Origin: JACPLA01 sp964602055
GTDB taxonomy: Bacteria; Bacteroidota; Ignavibacteria; UBA10030
Direction: 5' to 3'
Assembly (NCBI GenBank): GCA_964602055.1
Contig: CAZRPU010000005.1
Span: 6,623-70,622, forward strand
DNA length: 64,000 nt
Of this stretch, positions 9,306 to 17,154 are shown one piece after another. Numbering within the stretch: the first letter of the stretch is position 1; each line of letters opens with the position of its first letter. Under the pieces are notes generated by a model, which worked only from the letters and a program-made list of their open reading frames with translations, did no database searches and was not told the DNA's origin. A program made the translations under genes and the position numbers.

Positions 9306-9748
9306 GAGGTGCCTGCGGCCCTGCCTGTCCGCCGTGTCCGGGTTGCCTTGCGTGTACGGGCCGCGGACCGCGTCACGGCGGGAAGAATCTTCACGGTTTT
9401 TCCGCTATCGAAGACGGGATGAATCTTCGCATCGTTCCAGAGGCGTTCCAGATTGTAGAACATGCGCATATCCCGGTGAAACACATGCACAACGACGTCC
9501 ACGTAGTCGAGAAGAATCCACTGTCTCACATGGAACCCTTCCGTATGCCAGACGTCCATTCCTTTCTTTTCCATCCCCTCGCGAATCGCATCAGCGATCG
9601 CTTTCACCTGCGGTTCCGAATCGCCGGAACACACGACGAAAAAATCCGTGGCCGAGCTCTTCTTCCGCAGGTCCATGAGAATGACGTCGGATGCTTTTTT
9701 CGAAAGCGCAAATCCTGCGATTGTTTTTGCCACCATGCGTGCAGTCAC
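9302..9748 (-). CDS. rsfS: Ribosomal silencing factor RsfS
   Basis: A 148-residue protein of the RsfS/Iojap family, which binds ribosomal protein uL14 and blocks subunit joining in starvation. Recognisable segments are KKASDVILMDLRKKSSATDFFVVCSG, then VKAIADAIREGMEKKG and GFHVRQWILLDYVDVVVHVF. The start chosen is the GTG at 9748, which has an AGGAGG at good spacing; the ATG at 9736 lies about 20 bases from that site. Compared with typical family members (105-120 residues) it has an extra basic C-terminal tail of about 25 residues rich in R, T and A. It sits 13 bases after the LytR_C gene and overlaps argS. Confidence 0.93.
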   Translation of the reverse strand: MTARMVAKTIAGFALSKKASDVILMDLRKKSSATDFFVVCSGDSEPQVKAIADAIREGMEKKGMDVWHTEGFHVRQWILLDYVDVVVHVFHRDMRMFYNLERLWNDAKIHPVFDSGKTVKILPAVTRSAARTRKATRTRRTGRAAGTS

Positions 9749-9761
9749 GCGGTCTTTCCTC

Positions 9762-10256
9762 CTACTGAAATGGCTGAAGCGTGCGAAAATCCTTTCCGAT
9801 GTACACGGACACGTCCAGATAGAGATTTTTGTCGATTTTCTGAACGACCTGAGTTTCAGGCACTCCGATCGCTTTTGCAACACGTATCGCCGCTTCTCTG
9901 TTTCCCGTACGGTCGATGACGAGGGTCGCCTCCACATCTCCTGCATAATTTCCCATTTCGACGACATCGAAGCCGCGGCTGCGTAGAAAATCAGTCATCC
10001 GTTGTGCAAGTTTCGATTGCCCGGTGCCGTTCAGCACGTCCAGCTGAATGGTGTGGAGCTTTTCGTTCAGAAGGACCTCCGATTCGGAGGTGCGGTCGGA
10101 AAACACCGTCGTAAGAACCGCAACGGCAACGAGAAGCGGAATCCCTCCGGCCAGCAGCAGCCGGACAAGACGTCGAAACTGCGGGGAGTGCGGGGATGGT
10201 TCCGAAAGCCGGTGTGCCGGGGATTGCGGGGATGGAGCGCTTTCTTGATCAACCAT
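9762..10256 (-). CDS. Membrane-anchored LytR C-terminal domain protein
   Basis: A 164-residue protein: a proline- and serine-rich cytoplasmic N-terminus, one transmembrane helix (about residues 32-50) and a periplasmic LytR_C domain beginning at IQLDVLNGTGQSKLAQRMTDFL. The domain (pfam LytR_C) is normally the C-terminal part of LytR-CpsA-Psr wall ligases; here the catalytic LCP domain is absent. The DVLNGTG opening and the TLVIDRTGN segment are characteristic. Stand-alone LytR_C proteins upstream of rsfS are common in bacteria, but their role is not known. No function is claimed beyond envelope localisation. Confidence 0.8.
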   Translation of the reverse strand: MVDQESAPSPQSPAHRLSEPSPHSPQFRRLVRLLLAGGIPLLVAVAVLTTVFSDRTSESEVLLNEKLHTIQLDVLNGTGQSKLAQRMTDFLRSRGFDVVEMGNYAGDVEATLVIDRTGNREAAIRVAKAIGVPETQVVQKIDKNLYLDVSVYIGKDFRTLQPFQ

Positions 10257-10274
10257 TCTTATGAAGGACGGGGC

Positions 10275-10324
10275 AGAAAAACGAGAAACCGAACGGCCTC
10301 AGCGACTGCGGGGCGCCCGGTTTC
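10275..10324 (-). terminator. Possible intrinsic terminator of the small secreted protein gene
   Basis: On the minus strand a GAAACCG / CGGTTTC stem (10318-10324 with 10285-10291) with a 26-base loop is followed by TCGTTTTTC. It lies between the stop of the 10350-10847 gene and the LytR_C gene. The loop is long, so this is a moderate call. Confidence 0.4.
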
Positions 10325-10349
10325 AGAACAACCAGAGAAAACCATGCTT

Positions 10350-10847
10350 TTAGTGTTGCTCCTCGTCTGAAAAACCCAATCCGTTATTGAACATCGATGA
10401 ACGGTTCATGCCCCACCAATACATTGACGGAAGCTGCCGGTACTGAATCTGCAACAACATGTTTTCCGAAGGGCGGTAATTGAGCTGAGCACGGCTCAGA
10501 TAAATGCCGCTCAGGTCCCTGGAGTTGCCAAAGGAACTGAAGGGGGAGTGCTGAAGGCTTACGTCGAACTGAACGTCGAGGGGGTTGGCAATCTTGTAAT
10601 AGAGGCTGTTCGTATAGACCCCCAGGGACAGTCCCTGTCCGCCCATCGTGGTGTAGGAAAGGGAATAGCTCTGACGCATCGAGAACCTGCTTGGATCGAA
10701 CCATCCGAAGAGGAGGTTGGAGCTTTCCGCCCGGACGAGCGATTCGCTCACGCTGGGGCGCGGTTCAACCTGCTGTTTGAACTGTGCCATCAAGGGTAGT
10801 GACATGCACGCCACGGTTACCGCAATCGCTCTCACGCGTCCCATCAT
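10350..10847 (-). CDS. Small secreted protein of unknown function
   Basis: A 165-residue protein with a signal peptide (hydrophobic RAIAVTVACMSLPLMA, likely cut after MAQ). The mature part is rich in S, Q, Y and N and carries alternating patterns such as LSYTTMGGQGLSLGVYTNSLYYK and FDVSLQHSPF that look like beta strands. It ends with a Met/Trp-rich segment (LPSMYWWGMNRSSMF). It may be an outer-membrane-associated beta protein, but no family was recognised. A GGGAGG precedes the two adjacent start ATGs (10847 and 10844). It is transcribed alone from a strong sigma70-type promoter upstream. Confidence 0.75.
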   Translation of the reverse strand: MMGRVRAIAVTVACMSLPLMAQFKQQVEPRPSVSESLVRAESSNLLFGWFDPSRFSMRQSYSLSYTTMGGQGLSLGVYTNSLYYKIANPLDVQFDVSLQHSPFSSFGNSRDLSGIYLSRAQLNYRPSENMLLQIQYRQLPSMYWWGMNRSSMFNNGLGFSDEEQH

Positions 10848-10880
10848 CTCTGCCTCCCAATGCTCATTGTTCCAGCGGGT

Positions 10881-10909
10881 ATGATACCGAAATCCACGCT
10901 GATTGTCAA
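10881..10909 (-). promoter_or_regulatory. Strong sigma70-type promoter for the small secreted protein
   Basis: TTGACA, 17 bases, TATCAT on the minus strand: near-perfect sigma70 consensus. Predicted transcription start near 10874 gives a leader of about 27 bases containing the GGGAGG of the gene at 10847. It separates this gene from the long operon ending at 10983. Confidence 0.75.
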
Positions 10910-10982
10910 GTTTTGTGGAAGACCACTCCGCGAAAAGAAAAACGCCGGATCACCGACTCCACAAAAACCGGGACGCACGTGG

Positions 10983-11741
10983 TCAGGACAAGGTTCGAGG
11001 CAAGGCCCGCCTCGCCTCCGCAAGCTGCTCCCTGGTGTTGACGCCCCTGATTTCATCGGGGTGTGGAGCTTTCAAGGCAGAGACCACCCAGTGATGCCTC
11101 CAGAAATACTCGAAGACATCGGTGAGGTAGTATTCGTTCTGCACATTGTGCGGCTTGATATGCTTCAACCCGTCAAAAAGTTTTTCCCTGTCAAACACAT
11201 AAATGCCGGAGTTGATTTCGCGCACGAGCAGCTCCTCCGGCGAAGCATCTCTGTGCTCGACGATCTTCTTGACGGAATGATCACGGTTCCTGATGATGCG
11301 GCCGTATCCCGAAGGATCATCCAATTCCGCCGTCAGGATTGTGGCGACTGCTTTGGTCTTTCGATGAAACCCGATCAACTGATCGATGGTCGTGTGCCGG
11401 AGCAACGGAACATCCCCCGACAAAACGAGGACATTTCCCGAAAAGCCCTCCAACGCAGCTTCCGTTTGCATGACCGCGTGGCCCGTTCCGAGCTGCTCTG
11501 CCTGCGTAACGCATGCGGCCTCGGGGAAATGGTCCCTCACGTAGCGCTCAACCGCTTCGCGCTGAAAACCCACGATGGGGAGAATCTTTGCCGCTTTCAG
11601 CTCGACGGCAAGACTCAAGACATAGTGTAGCATCGGTTTCCCTTCAAGCTCCACCATCACTTTCGCCCGACTGTCGTCCTTCATGCGCGTACCTTTCCCG
11701 GCAGCCATGATGACGACGGCAAGATGTGTATGGGTTTTCAT
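10983..11741 (-). CDS. GlmU-type nucleotidyltransferase (uridyltransferase domain only)
   Basis: A 252-residue protein matching the N-terminal domain of GlmU: AAGKGTRMKDD pyrophosphorylase signature (about residues 14-24), then VTQAEQLGTGHAV with the uridine-binding QAEQLGTGHA block, VLSGDVPLL with the metal-binding Asp, and EINSGIYVFDREKL followed by NVQNEYYLTDV. In GlmU this domain makes UDP-GlcNAc from GlcNAc-1-P and UTP. The left-handed beta-helix acetyltransferase half is absent, so the second GlmU activity must come from elsewhere or the substrate differs. It overlaps panC by ATGA and ends the sprA-led gene string. Confidence 0.82.
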   Translation of the reverse strand: MKTHTHLAVVIMAAGKGTRMKDDSRAKVMVELEGKPMLHYVLSLAVELKAAKILPIVGFQREAVERYVRDHFPEAACVTQAEQLGTGHAVMQTEAALEGFSGNVLVLSGDVPLLRHTTIDQLIGFHRKTKAVATILTAELDDPSGYGRIIRNRDHSVKKIVEHRDASPEELLVREINSGIYVFDREKLFDGLKHIKPHNVQNEYYLTDVFEYFWRHHWVVSALKAPHPDEIRGVNTREQLAEARRALPRTLS

Positions 11742-12598
11742 TTCCTTGGTTCCAGAGAAACAAGCATGTTGTCAATGAGCCTCGTGGCGCCGAATCGCAC
11801 CGCCAGAAGAATGAGAACCGCACTGCCTGCCGGCCTTTCAACTTCCCGAAACGTCGCAGGATCGACGAATGCCACGTAGTCGATGTGTGAGGGAGAAGCG
11901 GCTTCAAGGATCCGGAACATGCCGTCTCTGATCACCTGAAGATCCCGTTCCCCTTTCCCGAGGAGCTCCGAAGCTTTCGCAAGAGCTTTGGAGAGAGACC
12001 TTGCATTTTCCCGCTCCTGAGCATTGAGGTACGCGTTACGGGAGCTCTTCGCCAGCCCGTCGCTTTCCCGAACAATGGGTCCTGCAAGGACTTCAACGTC
12101 AAAATTCAAATCACGCACCATGGCCCGGACGATAAACAGCTGCTGCGCATCTTTTTTTCCAAAAACCGCAACATGGGGTTTCACGGCGTTGAACAGCTTG
12201 GCAACAATCGTGGTGACGCCCTGAAAATGCGTGGGACGAACCTTGCCCTCGAGCGTCTGCGCAACGTCATTTGTGACAACGTACGTCAAAAAATCTGCTG
12301 GGTACATTTCGTCCGCTTCGGGATAAAAAAGGATGCCGGCACCCCCATCGCGGGCGAGCCGCTCGTCGGTCACGGGGTCGCGCGGGTAGCGGCGGTAATC
12401 TTCGTTGGGCCCGAATTGCGTTGGATTCACAAATATCGAGAGGATAACGATATCGGCATGGGCCTTCGCAAGGGTCACAAGGCTCAGATGCCCTTCATGC
12501 AGAGCCCCCATGGTCGGAACGAGCGCTATTCGCTTACCGGACTGCCGGAGCTGTTCGGCCCTGGCCTGCATCTGCGAAACCGTTCTGAGAATCTCCAT
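11738..12598 (-). CDS. panC: Pantothenate synthetase
   Basis: A 286-residue enzyme joining pantoate and beta-alanine with ATP, the last step of vitamin B5 synthesis. Diagnostic motifs are all visible: VPTMGALHEGHLSLV (HIGH-like, about residues 27-41), FVNPTQFGPNEDYRRYPR, the FGKKDAQQL block and the SSRNAYL motif in place of the KMSKS loop. Length is normal. Its ATG shares one base with the arginase stop (TGATG), indicating coupling. No panB or panD is visible in the window. Confidence 0.97.
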   Translation of the reverse strand: MEILRTVSQMQARAEQLRQSGKRIALVPTMGALHEGHLSLVTLAKAHADIVILSIFVNPTQFGPNEDYRRYPRDPVTDERLARDGGAGILFYPEADEMYPADFLTYVVTNDVAQTLEGKVRPTHFQGVTTIVAKLFNAVKPHVAVFGKKDAQQLFIVRAMVRDLNFDVEVLAGPIVRESDGLAKSSRNAYLNAQERENARSLSKALAKASELLGKGERDLQVIRDGMFRILEAASPSHIDYVAFVDPATFREVERPAGSAVLILLAVRFGATRLIDNMLVSLEPRK

Positions 12599-13500
12599 CA
12601 GAGAATTTTCTTGCCGAATCCCGATTGGATGAGTTCAACGGCAAATTCCGCCGACTGATTGCGGTTGTCGAGAATCGGGTTCACCTCGACGATCTCGAGC
12701 GAGGTCATCTTGCCGGATTCGTTGAGGGTCTCCATGATGAGGTGTGCTTCGCGGTAATTGAGGCCCCCTTTGACCGGCGTTCCGACGCCGGGCGCCACCT
12801 GCGGATCAACGCCGTCGAGATCGAAACTCACGTGAAGAAAGTCGCAGTCCCGGAGTTTTCTCAGCGCCCGGCCCATGATCGCCGACATTCCGTGCTTGTC
12901 GATTTCCTCCATCGTGAAGATGTTGATCCCCGATTGCCTGATGAACTTCCTCTCCCCGTCGTCGAGATCTCTCGTACCCACGAGGACCACATTCTTCGGT
13001 TCCAGTTTCTTGAAGTCGCCTCCCACCGAAGTCAGCTCGATGGCGCCGACGCCAATGGCGGCGGCCATCGGCATCCCGTGAATGTTGCCGGAAGGCGTTG
13101 TTTCTGGGGTATTCAGGTCGCCGTGCGCGTCGATCCAGAGAACACCGAGACGTTTCTTGTTCTTGCGGCAGTGCGCCGCAACACCCGCGATGGTGCCGAT
13201 GGCGATGGAATGGTCACCGCCGAGCACGAGGGGAAAAGCTTCCGATGACATCGCACGTTCGACCTTCCCCGAGAGAAGGGTGCAGACGCGGACAATTTCC
13301 GGAAGATACTTGAGCTTCTCGTTTCGTATCCGCTGCTGTTCGGGGGCCTTGATGGGAATGTCACCCTCGTCGACGACGGAGTGACCGAGGTGGGTCAGTT
13401 TATCGTGGACGCCGGCAATGCGTATGGCAGAGGGTCCCATGTCCACGCCGCGTCGTCCGGCGCCAAGGTCCATGGGTACTCCGAGAATATGAATCTTCAT
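12598..13500 (-). CDS. rocF: Arginase
   Basis: A 300-residue ureohydrolase. The three manganese-ligand motifs are complete: LGGDHS (about residue 93), DAHGDLNTPETTPSGNIHGMP (about 125-145) and SFDLDGVDP (about 225), plus the conserved EVNP near the C-terminus. The TPETTPSGNIHGMP form is the arginase pattern rather than that of agmatinase. It hydrolyses arginine to ornithine and urea in the cytoplasm. Ten bases separate it from accD. Formiminoglutamase cannot be excluded by eye but the loop motif favours arginase. Confidence 0.9.
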   Translation of the reverse strand: MKIHILGVPMDLGAGRRGVDMGPSAIRIAGVHDKLTHLGHSVVDEGDIPIKAPEQQRIRNEKLKYLPEIVRVCTLLSGKVERAMSSEAFPLVLGGDHSIAIGTIAGVAAHCRKNKKRLGVLWIDAHGDLNTPETTPSGNIHGMPMAAAIGVGAIELTSVGGDFKKLEPKNVVLVGTRDLDDGERKFIRQSGINIFTMEEIDKHGMSAIMGRALRKLRDCDFLHVSFDLDGVDPQVAPGVGTPVKGGLNYREAHLIMETLNESGKMTSLEIVEVNPILDNRNQSAEFAVELIQSGFGKKIL

Positions 13501-13510
13501 ACATTGGTGG

Positions 13511-14353
13511 CTAGTTTGCCAGAAGGTTGAGGAGCTTCGTGACCGTTTCCTTCATGTCCTTCCGATGAATGACAAGGTCCACAAAACCCTTCTCCATGAG
13601 GAATTCTGAACGCTGAAAGCCTTTCGGCAGGTCCTTCCCGATGGTTTGCTTGATGACGCGCGGACCGGCAAAGCCGATCAACGCTCCCGGTTCTGCGATG
13701 TTGATGTCCCCCAGCATGGCGTAGCTTGCGGTTACCCCTCCCGTCGTGGGATCGGTCATGAGCGACAGGTAGGGAATCCCCGCATCGGAAAGCTGCGCGA
13801 GCTTTGCGCTCGTCTTCGCCAGCTGCATGAGCGAGAGCGCCGCCTCCATCATCCGGGCTCCTCCGCTCGAGGAAACAATGATCATGGGACGCTTCGTCTT
13901 GAGGGCTTTGTCAATGGCCCTGGCGATCTTCTCCCCGACCACCGAACCCATGCTGCCTCCGATAAAGCCGAAATCCATGCAGGCGATGACGATCGGAATC
14001 TTGTTGATCTTTCCGGTCCCCGTCCGCACCGCATCGTTCAGCCCGGTCTTTTTCATCGTTTCCTTCAGCCTGTCCTCATATCGCTTCGTATCGACAAAAT
14101 TCAGGGGATCGGTGGATTGAAGCTTCTTGTCGAGCTCGCTGAAGGACCCTTCGTCGAGAAGGAGGGCGAAATAATCCTTGCTCCCGATGCGGAAATGGTA
14201 CGAGCATTTCGGGCAGGTGAAGAGATTTTGTTCGAGCTGTTTCCTGTGGATGATCTCGCCGCAGTCGGCGCATTTGGTCCACAAACCGTCCGGCGTTTCC
14301 TTTTTCTGCCCTTCTGATTGAATATTCTCTTTCGATCGTCGAAACCAAGCCAT
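13511..14353 (-). CDS. accD: Acetyl-CoA carboxylase carboxyltransferase subunit beta
   Basis: A 280-residue protein with the N-terminal four-cysteine zinc ribbon (CADC...CPKC, about residues 28-50) and the crotonase-like carboxyltransferase domain, including IVIACMDFGFIGGSMGSVVGEKIARA, SSSGGARMMEAALSLMQ and TDPTTGGVTASYA. It forms the carboxyltransferase with AccA, transferring CO2 from biotin to acetyl-CoA in fatty acid synthesis. It follows tsaB by 15 bases. accA is not in the window. Confidence 0.97.
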   Translation of the reverse strand: MAWFRRSKENIQSEGQKKETPDGLWTKCADCGEIIHRKQLEQNLFTCPKCSYHFRIGSKDYFALLLDEGSFSELDKKLQSTDPLNFVDTKRYEDRLKETMKKTGLNDAVRTGTGKINKIPIVIACMDFGFIGGSMGSVVGEKIARAIDKALKTKRPMIIVSSSGGARMMEAALSLMQLAKTSAKLAQLSDAGIPYLSLMTDPTTGGVTASYAMLGDINIAEPGALIGFAGPRVIKQTIGKDLPKGFQRSEFLMEKGFVDLVIHRKDMKETVTKLLNLLAN

Positions 14354-14368
14354 AGTCGCTCCTTCGCC

Positions 14369-15058
14369 TCACACCGCAGAGGTTTTTCCGACAACGATGA
14401 AATCTTTCAGGTACATCGGCTCAACGGACCCGACATCCGCGAATGCGCCCTCCGCTGCACAGTTCCGGCCGAGGTGCGCAACAATGTCTCCCCGGCAGAA
14501 ATCCCTGACGTCCCTGACGATGGGCCTTTTCCCCTTCATCCCCCCCGGGAAAGCCTCCTGCCAGTCCGTTACCAGAATGTCGGGCGGCTCCCGGGCAATC
14601 TCTTTTGTTATCTCCGCAATCGAGACGAGCGTCGGCCTGGCGCTCGTTCCTGCGGGCCGGAGCCCTTTTTCTGACCGTCCTCTGTAAAAATCCCCTTTTT
14701 TCGCGTCTAATGCCACTAGAATATTCCCGGCGTCCGGTTCCGACCTTCGAACGGCTTCCTGAATTGCATCAAACGTCGGAATCGTCACGAGCGGAACATC
14801 CCACGCATAGCATAATCCTTTTGCGGTGCTCAAGCCGACCCTCAGACCCGTGAAAGAGCCCGGCCCGATCGACACTGCCACGGCGTCGGGCCTGCCGTTC
14901 CGGACGCGGGCTTCGTGAAGGAGAGAACGAACAAGCGTGAGGATTTTTTCCGAATGCGCCCTCTGTTCCACAATCCTCTTCTCGAGCAGAGGCTTTTCCT
15001 CTTCTGCGATGCCGACGGAACAGACTTCTGTTGAGGTCTCGATTCCGAGGACGGTCAT
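14369..15058 (-). CDS. tsaB: tRNA threonylcarbamoyladenosine biosynthesis protein TsaB
   Basis: A 229-residue ASKHA-fold pseudo-enzyme. It begins LGIETSTEVCSVGI, followed by the QRAHSEKILTLV segment and the strongly conserved AVSIGPGSFTGLRVGLSTAKGL motif (about residues 61-82). TsaB is the scaffold partner of TsaD and TsaE in making t6A37 on ANN-decoding tRNAs. It overlaps tsaE as ATGA. TsaD is not in the window. Confidence 0.95.
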   Translation of the reverse strand: MTVLGIETSTEVCSVGIAEEEKPLLEKRIVEQRAHSEKILTLVRSLLHEARVRNGRPDAVAVSIGPGSFTGLRVGLSTAKGLCYAWDVPLVTIPTFDAIQEAVRRSEPDAGNILVALDAKKGDFYRGRSEKGLRPAGTSARPTLVSIAEITKEIAREPPDILVTDWQEAFPGGMKGKRPIVRDVRDFCRGDIVAHLGRNCAAEGAFADVGSVEPMYLKDFIVVGKTSAV

Positions 15059-15540
15059 TGCCGCATCCCTCCCCGGTGTTCTTCTGCAGCATGTTCATCC
15101 ATGCCGATTTTCTCCACGGCGATGTGCCTCTCCCCCTCTTCCTCTCCGAAGAGAATTGTCACGTCGTACCGCTGCTCGGGCAGGAGCGGACCCAGCCGTT
15201 CTCCCCATTCGACCACGCTGATGCCATCCCCAAAAAGGAATTCCTCATAGCCCAGGTCATAGATTTCATCCGCGGACTGAACCCGGTAGAGATCGAAATG
15301 AAAAATAAAGAGCGGCTTCCCTGACCGTTCGATGCCGCTGTATCGGTTCAGAATGACGAACGTCGGGCTTGTCACGGGCTCCCGGACGCTGAGCGCCTCG
15401 CACAATCCCTTGACGAACTGCGTCTTGCCCGCGCCAAGATCCCCGTAGAGTGCGACGACATCTCCGCGGCGAAGCGTCTCCGCCATTGCACGGGCGACGT
15501 CGCGCGTCTCCTGCTCCGATGTCGTGCGCGTCGGCATCAT
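15055..15540 (-). CDS. tsaE: tRNA threonylcarbamoyladenosine biosynthesis ATPase TsaE
   Basis: A 161-residue P-loop ATPase. Walker A is GDLGAGKTQFVKG (about residues 33-45), followed by the SPTFVILNRY and FHFDLYRV segments and the VVEWGERL motif typical of TsaE (YjeE). It regulates the TsaB-TsaD complex in t6A synthesis. The ATG at 15540 overlaps the porX stop as ATGA; a second ATG follows at once. A much longer open frame extends into porX but has no homology and was rejected. Confidence 0.95.
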   Translation of the reverse strand: MMPTRTTSEQETRDVARAMAETLRRGDVVALYGDLGAGKTQFVKGLCEALSVREPVTSPTFVILNRYSGIERSGKPLFIFHFDLYRVQSADEIYDLGYEEFLFGDGISVVEWGERLGPLLPEQRYDVTILFGEEEGERHIAVEKIGMDEHAAEEHRGGMRQ

Positions 15541-17108
15541 GACACCCTGGAAGTGAGCGTGACCACGGGGAGGATCATCTCTTCCATCGAGATTCCTCCG
15601 TGCTGAAAGCTGTCCCGGTACTGGCTCAGGTATTTGTGGTAGTCCGTCGGATAGAGAAAGAAGTAATCCTCCTTCGCCAGGACATAATTGGTCGTGACAC
15701 TCCCGCGGGGGAGCTTGTAGTCTGCCGGGTCCTTGACAAAGATTGCCTGCCGTTCGTCGATCTTCAGGTTCCGCCCGAACTTGTAGCGGAGGTTGGTGGA
15801 TGCTTCCCTGTCTCCGATGATCTTCGAGCCGCGGAGGCACCGGACGCTGCCGTGATCGGTCGTGAGGACCACGGTCACGCGCGGCTGCTGCGAAAGCGTC
15901 CTCAGCATTCCCAGGAGGGAAGAGTGCTGGAACCAGGAGAGGGTCAGCGACCGATATGCCGCTTCGTCGGGGGCAATCTCTTTCAGGAGAGGCGAATCCG
16001 ACCTTCCGTGCGCGAGCATGTCGACAAAATTCACCACGATGGCGGTCAACTGGCCGTTGAGATAAGACAGGATGTTATTTTCGATCTGACGGCCGAACTC
16101 CGCGTCAAGGATCTTGACGTATTTGGACGGCGGCTGCAGCCGGACGTTCCTCCGTTCCAGGAACTTGTCCAGCAGCAGATGTTCCTGCCTGTTGCGGCTG
16201 TTTTCATCGTCTTCTCCCGCCTCCCACACCTCAGGGTACCGTTTTTCGATTTCGGCCGGAAAAAGCCCGCTGAAGATGGCGTTGCGGGAATAGGGCGTCG
16301 CCGTCGGGAGGATACTATAATAGTAGTCCTTTTCAATAGTGAACATCGGGCCCAGAAGCCGTTCAAACATGATCCACTGGTCCAGACGGAGGCAATCGAC
16401 CACGAAGAGAAAGACTGTCCGCTGGTCGGAAAGGCGCGGGAGAACATAACGATCGAGGATATCCACGGACAGGCACGGCCTCTGGTCGGGAGCGCTCGAA
16501 ATCCACGAACGGTACTGCCGTTCGACGAATTTGCCGAACTCGACGTTACATTCCCGTTTCTGATCGAGCAGTGTCTGGCGCAAATCGAGCTCCGGATGCT
16601 CATCCAGTTCCATGTCCCAACCCGTCAGTTTGACGTATAATTCAGTCCACTCACGCGGATCTAGGGGATTCATGAGCATGCGCGTGATCTGCTGGAATTC
16701 CTGCGCATAGTCTCTCGAAACTATTTCGCGTGTGATTTTCTTTGCTTCGAGGATCTTCTTTACTGAGAGGAGAATCTGGCTTGGATTGACCGGCTTCGTG
16801 AGATAATCGCTGATCTTGCTTCCGATGGCCTCTTCCATGAGGCTTTCGGCCTCATTCTTGGTGATCATGACGACGGGGAGCGAAGGAACGATCTCCTTGA
16901 TGAGCGCCAGGGTCTGCAATCCTCCCATGCCGGGCATCATTTCATCGAGGAAGACGAGGTCAAACGGCTCATCGCGGACTTTCTCGACGGCATCTTCGCC
17001 GTTGGCCGCCGTATCCACCGCATATCCTTTCTCGCGCAGGAGCGTGACGTGGGCCCTCAACAGGTCTATTTCGTCGTCCACCCAGAGAATTTTCTTCGGT
17101 ACGGTCAT
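15537..17108 (-). CDS. porX: PorX: response regulator fused to a PglZ-type phosphatase-fold domain
   Basis: A 523-residue two-domain protein. Residues 1-120 form a CheY-like receiver with acidic pocket D11/D12, phospho-acceptor D55 (FLDEMMPG), T83 and K105. A helical linker (about 125-220) leads to an alkaline-phosphatase-superfamily PglZ domain with FLFVVDCLRLDQW, the SILPTATPYSRNAIFSG active-site Thr region, NFVDMLAHGRS and TTDHGS. This layout is that of PorX, which controls type IX secretion in Bacteroidota and hydrolyses oligonucleotides with bound zinc in the species studied. Its place 46 bases downstream of sprA supports that identity. The cognate kinase PorY and sigma factor SigP are not in view. 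Confidence 0.93.
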   Translation of the reverse strand: MTVPKKILWVDDEIDLLRAHVTLLREKGYAVDTAANGEDAVEKVRDEPFDLVFLDEMMPGMGGLQTLALIKEIVPSLPVVMITKNEAESLMEEAIGSKISDYLTKPVNPSQILLSVKKILEAKKITREIVSRDYAQEFQQITRMLMNPLDPREWTELYVKLTGWDMELDEHPELDLRQTLLDQKRECNVEFGKFVERQYRSWISSAPDQRPCLSVDILDRYVLPRLSDQRTVFLFVVDCLRLDQWIMFERLLGPMFTIEKDYYYSILPTATPYSRNAIFSGLFPAEIEKRYPEVWEAGEDDENSRNRQEHLLLDKFLERRNVRLQPPSKYVKILDAEFGRQIENNILSYLNGQLTAIVVNFVDMLAHGRSDSPLLKEIAPDEAAYRSLTLSWFQHSSLLGMLRTLSQQPRVTVVLTTDHGSVRCLRGSKIIGDREASTNLRYKFGRNLKIDERQAIFVKDPADYKLPRGSVTTNYVLAKEDYFFLYPTDYHKYLSQYRDSFQHGGISMEEMILPVVTLTSRVS

Positions 17109-17154
17109 GGAAAAAACTTAGCCAGAATTGGTTCGAGAAGCAACGCAGGGAACA

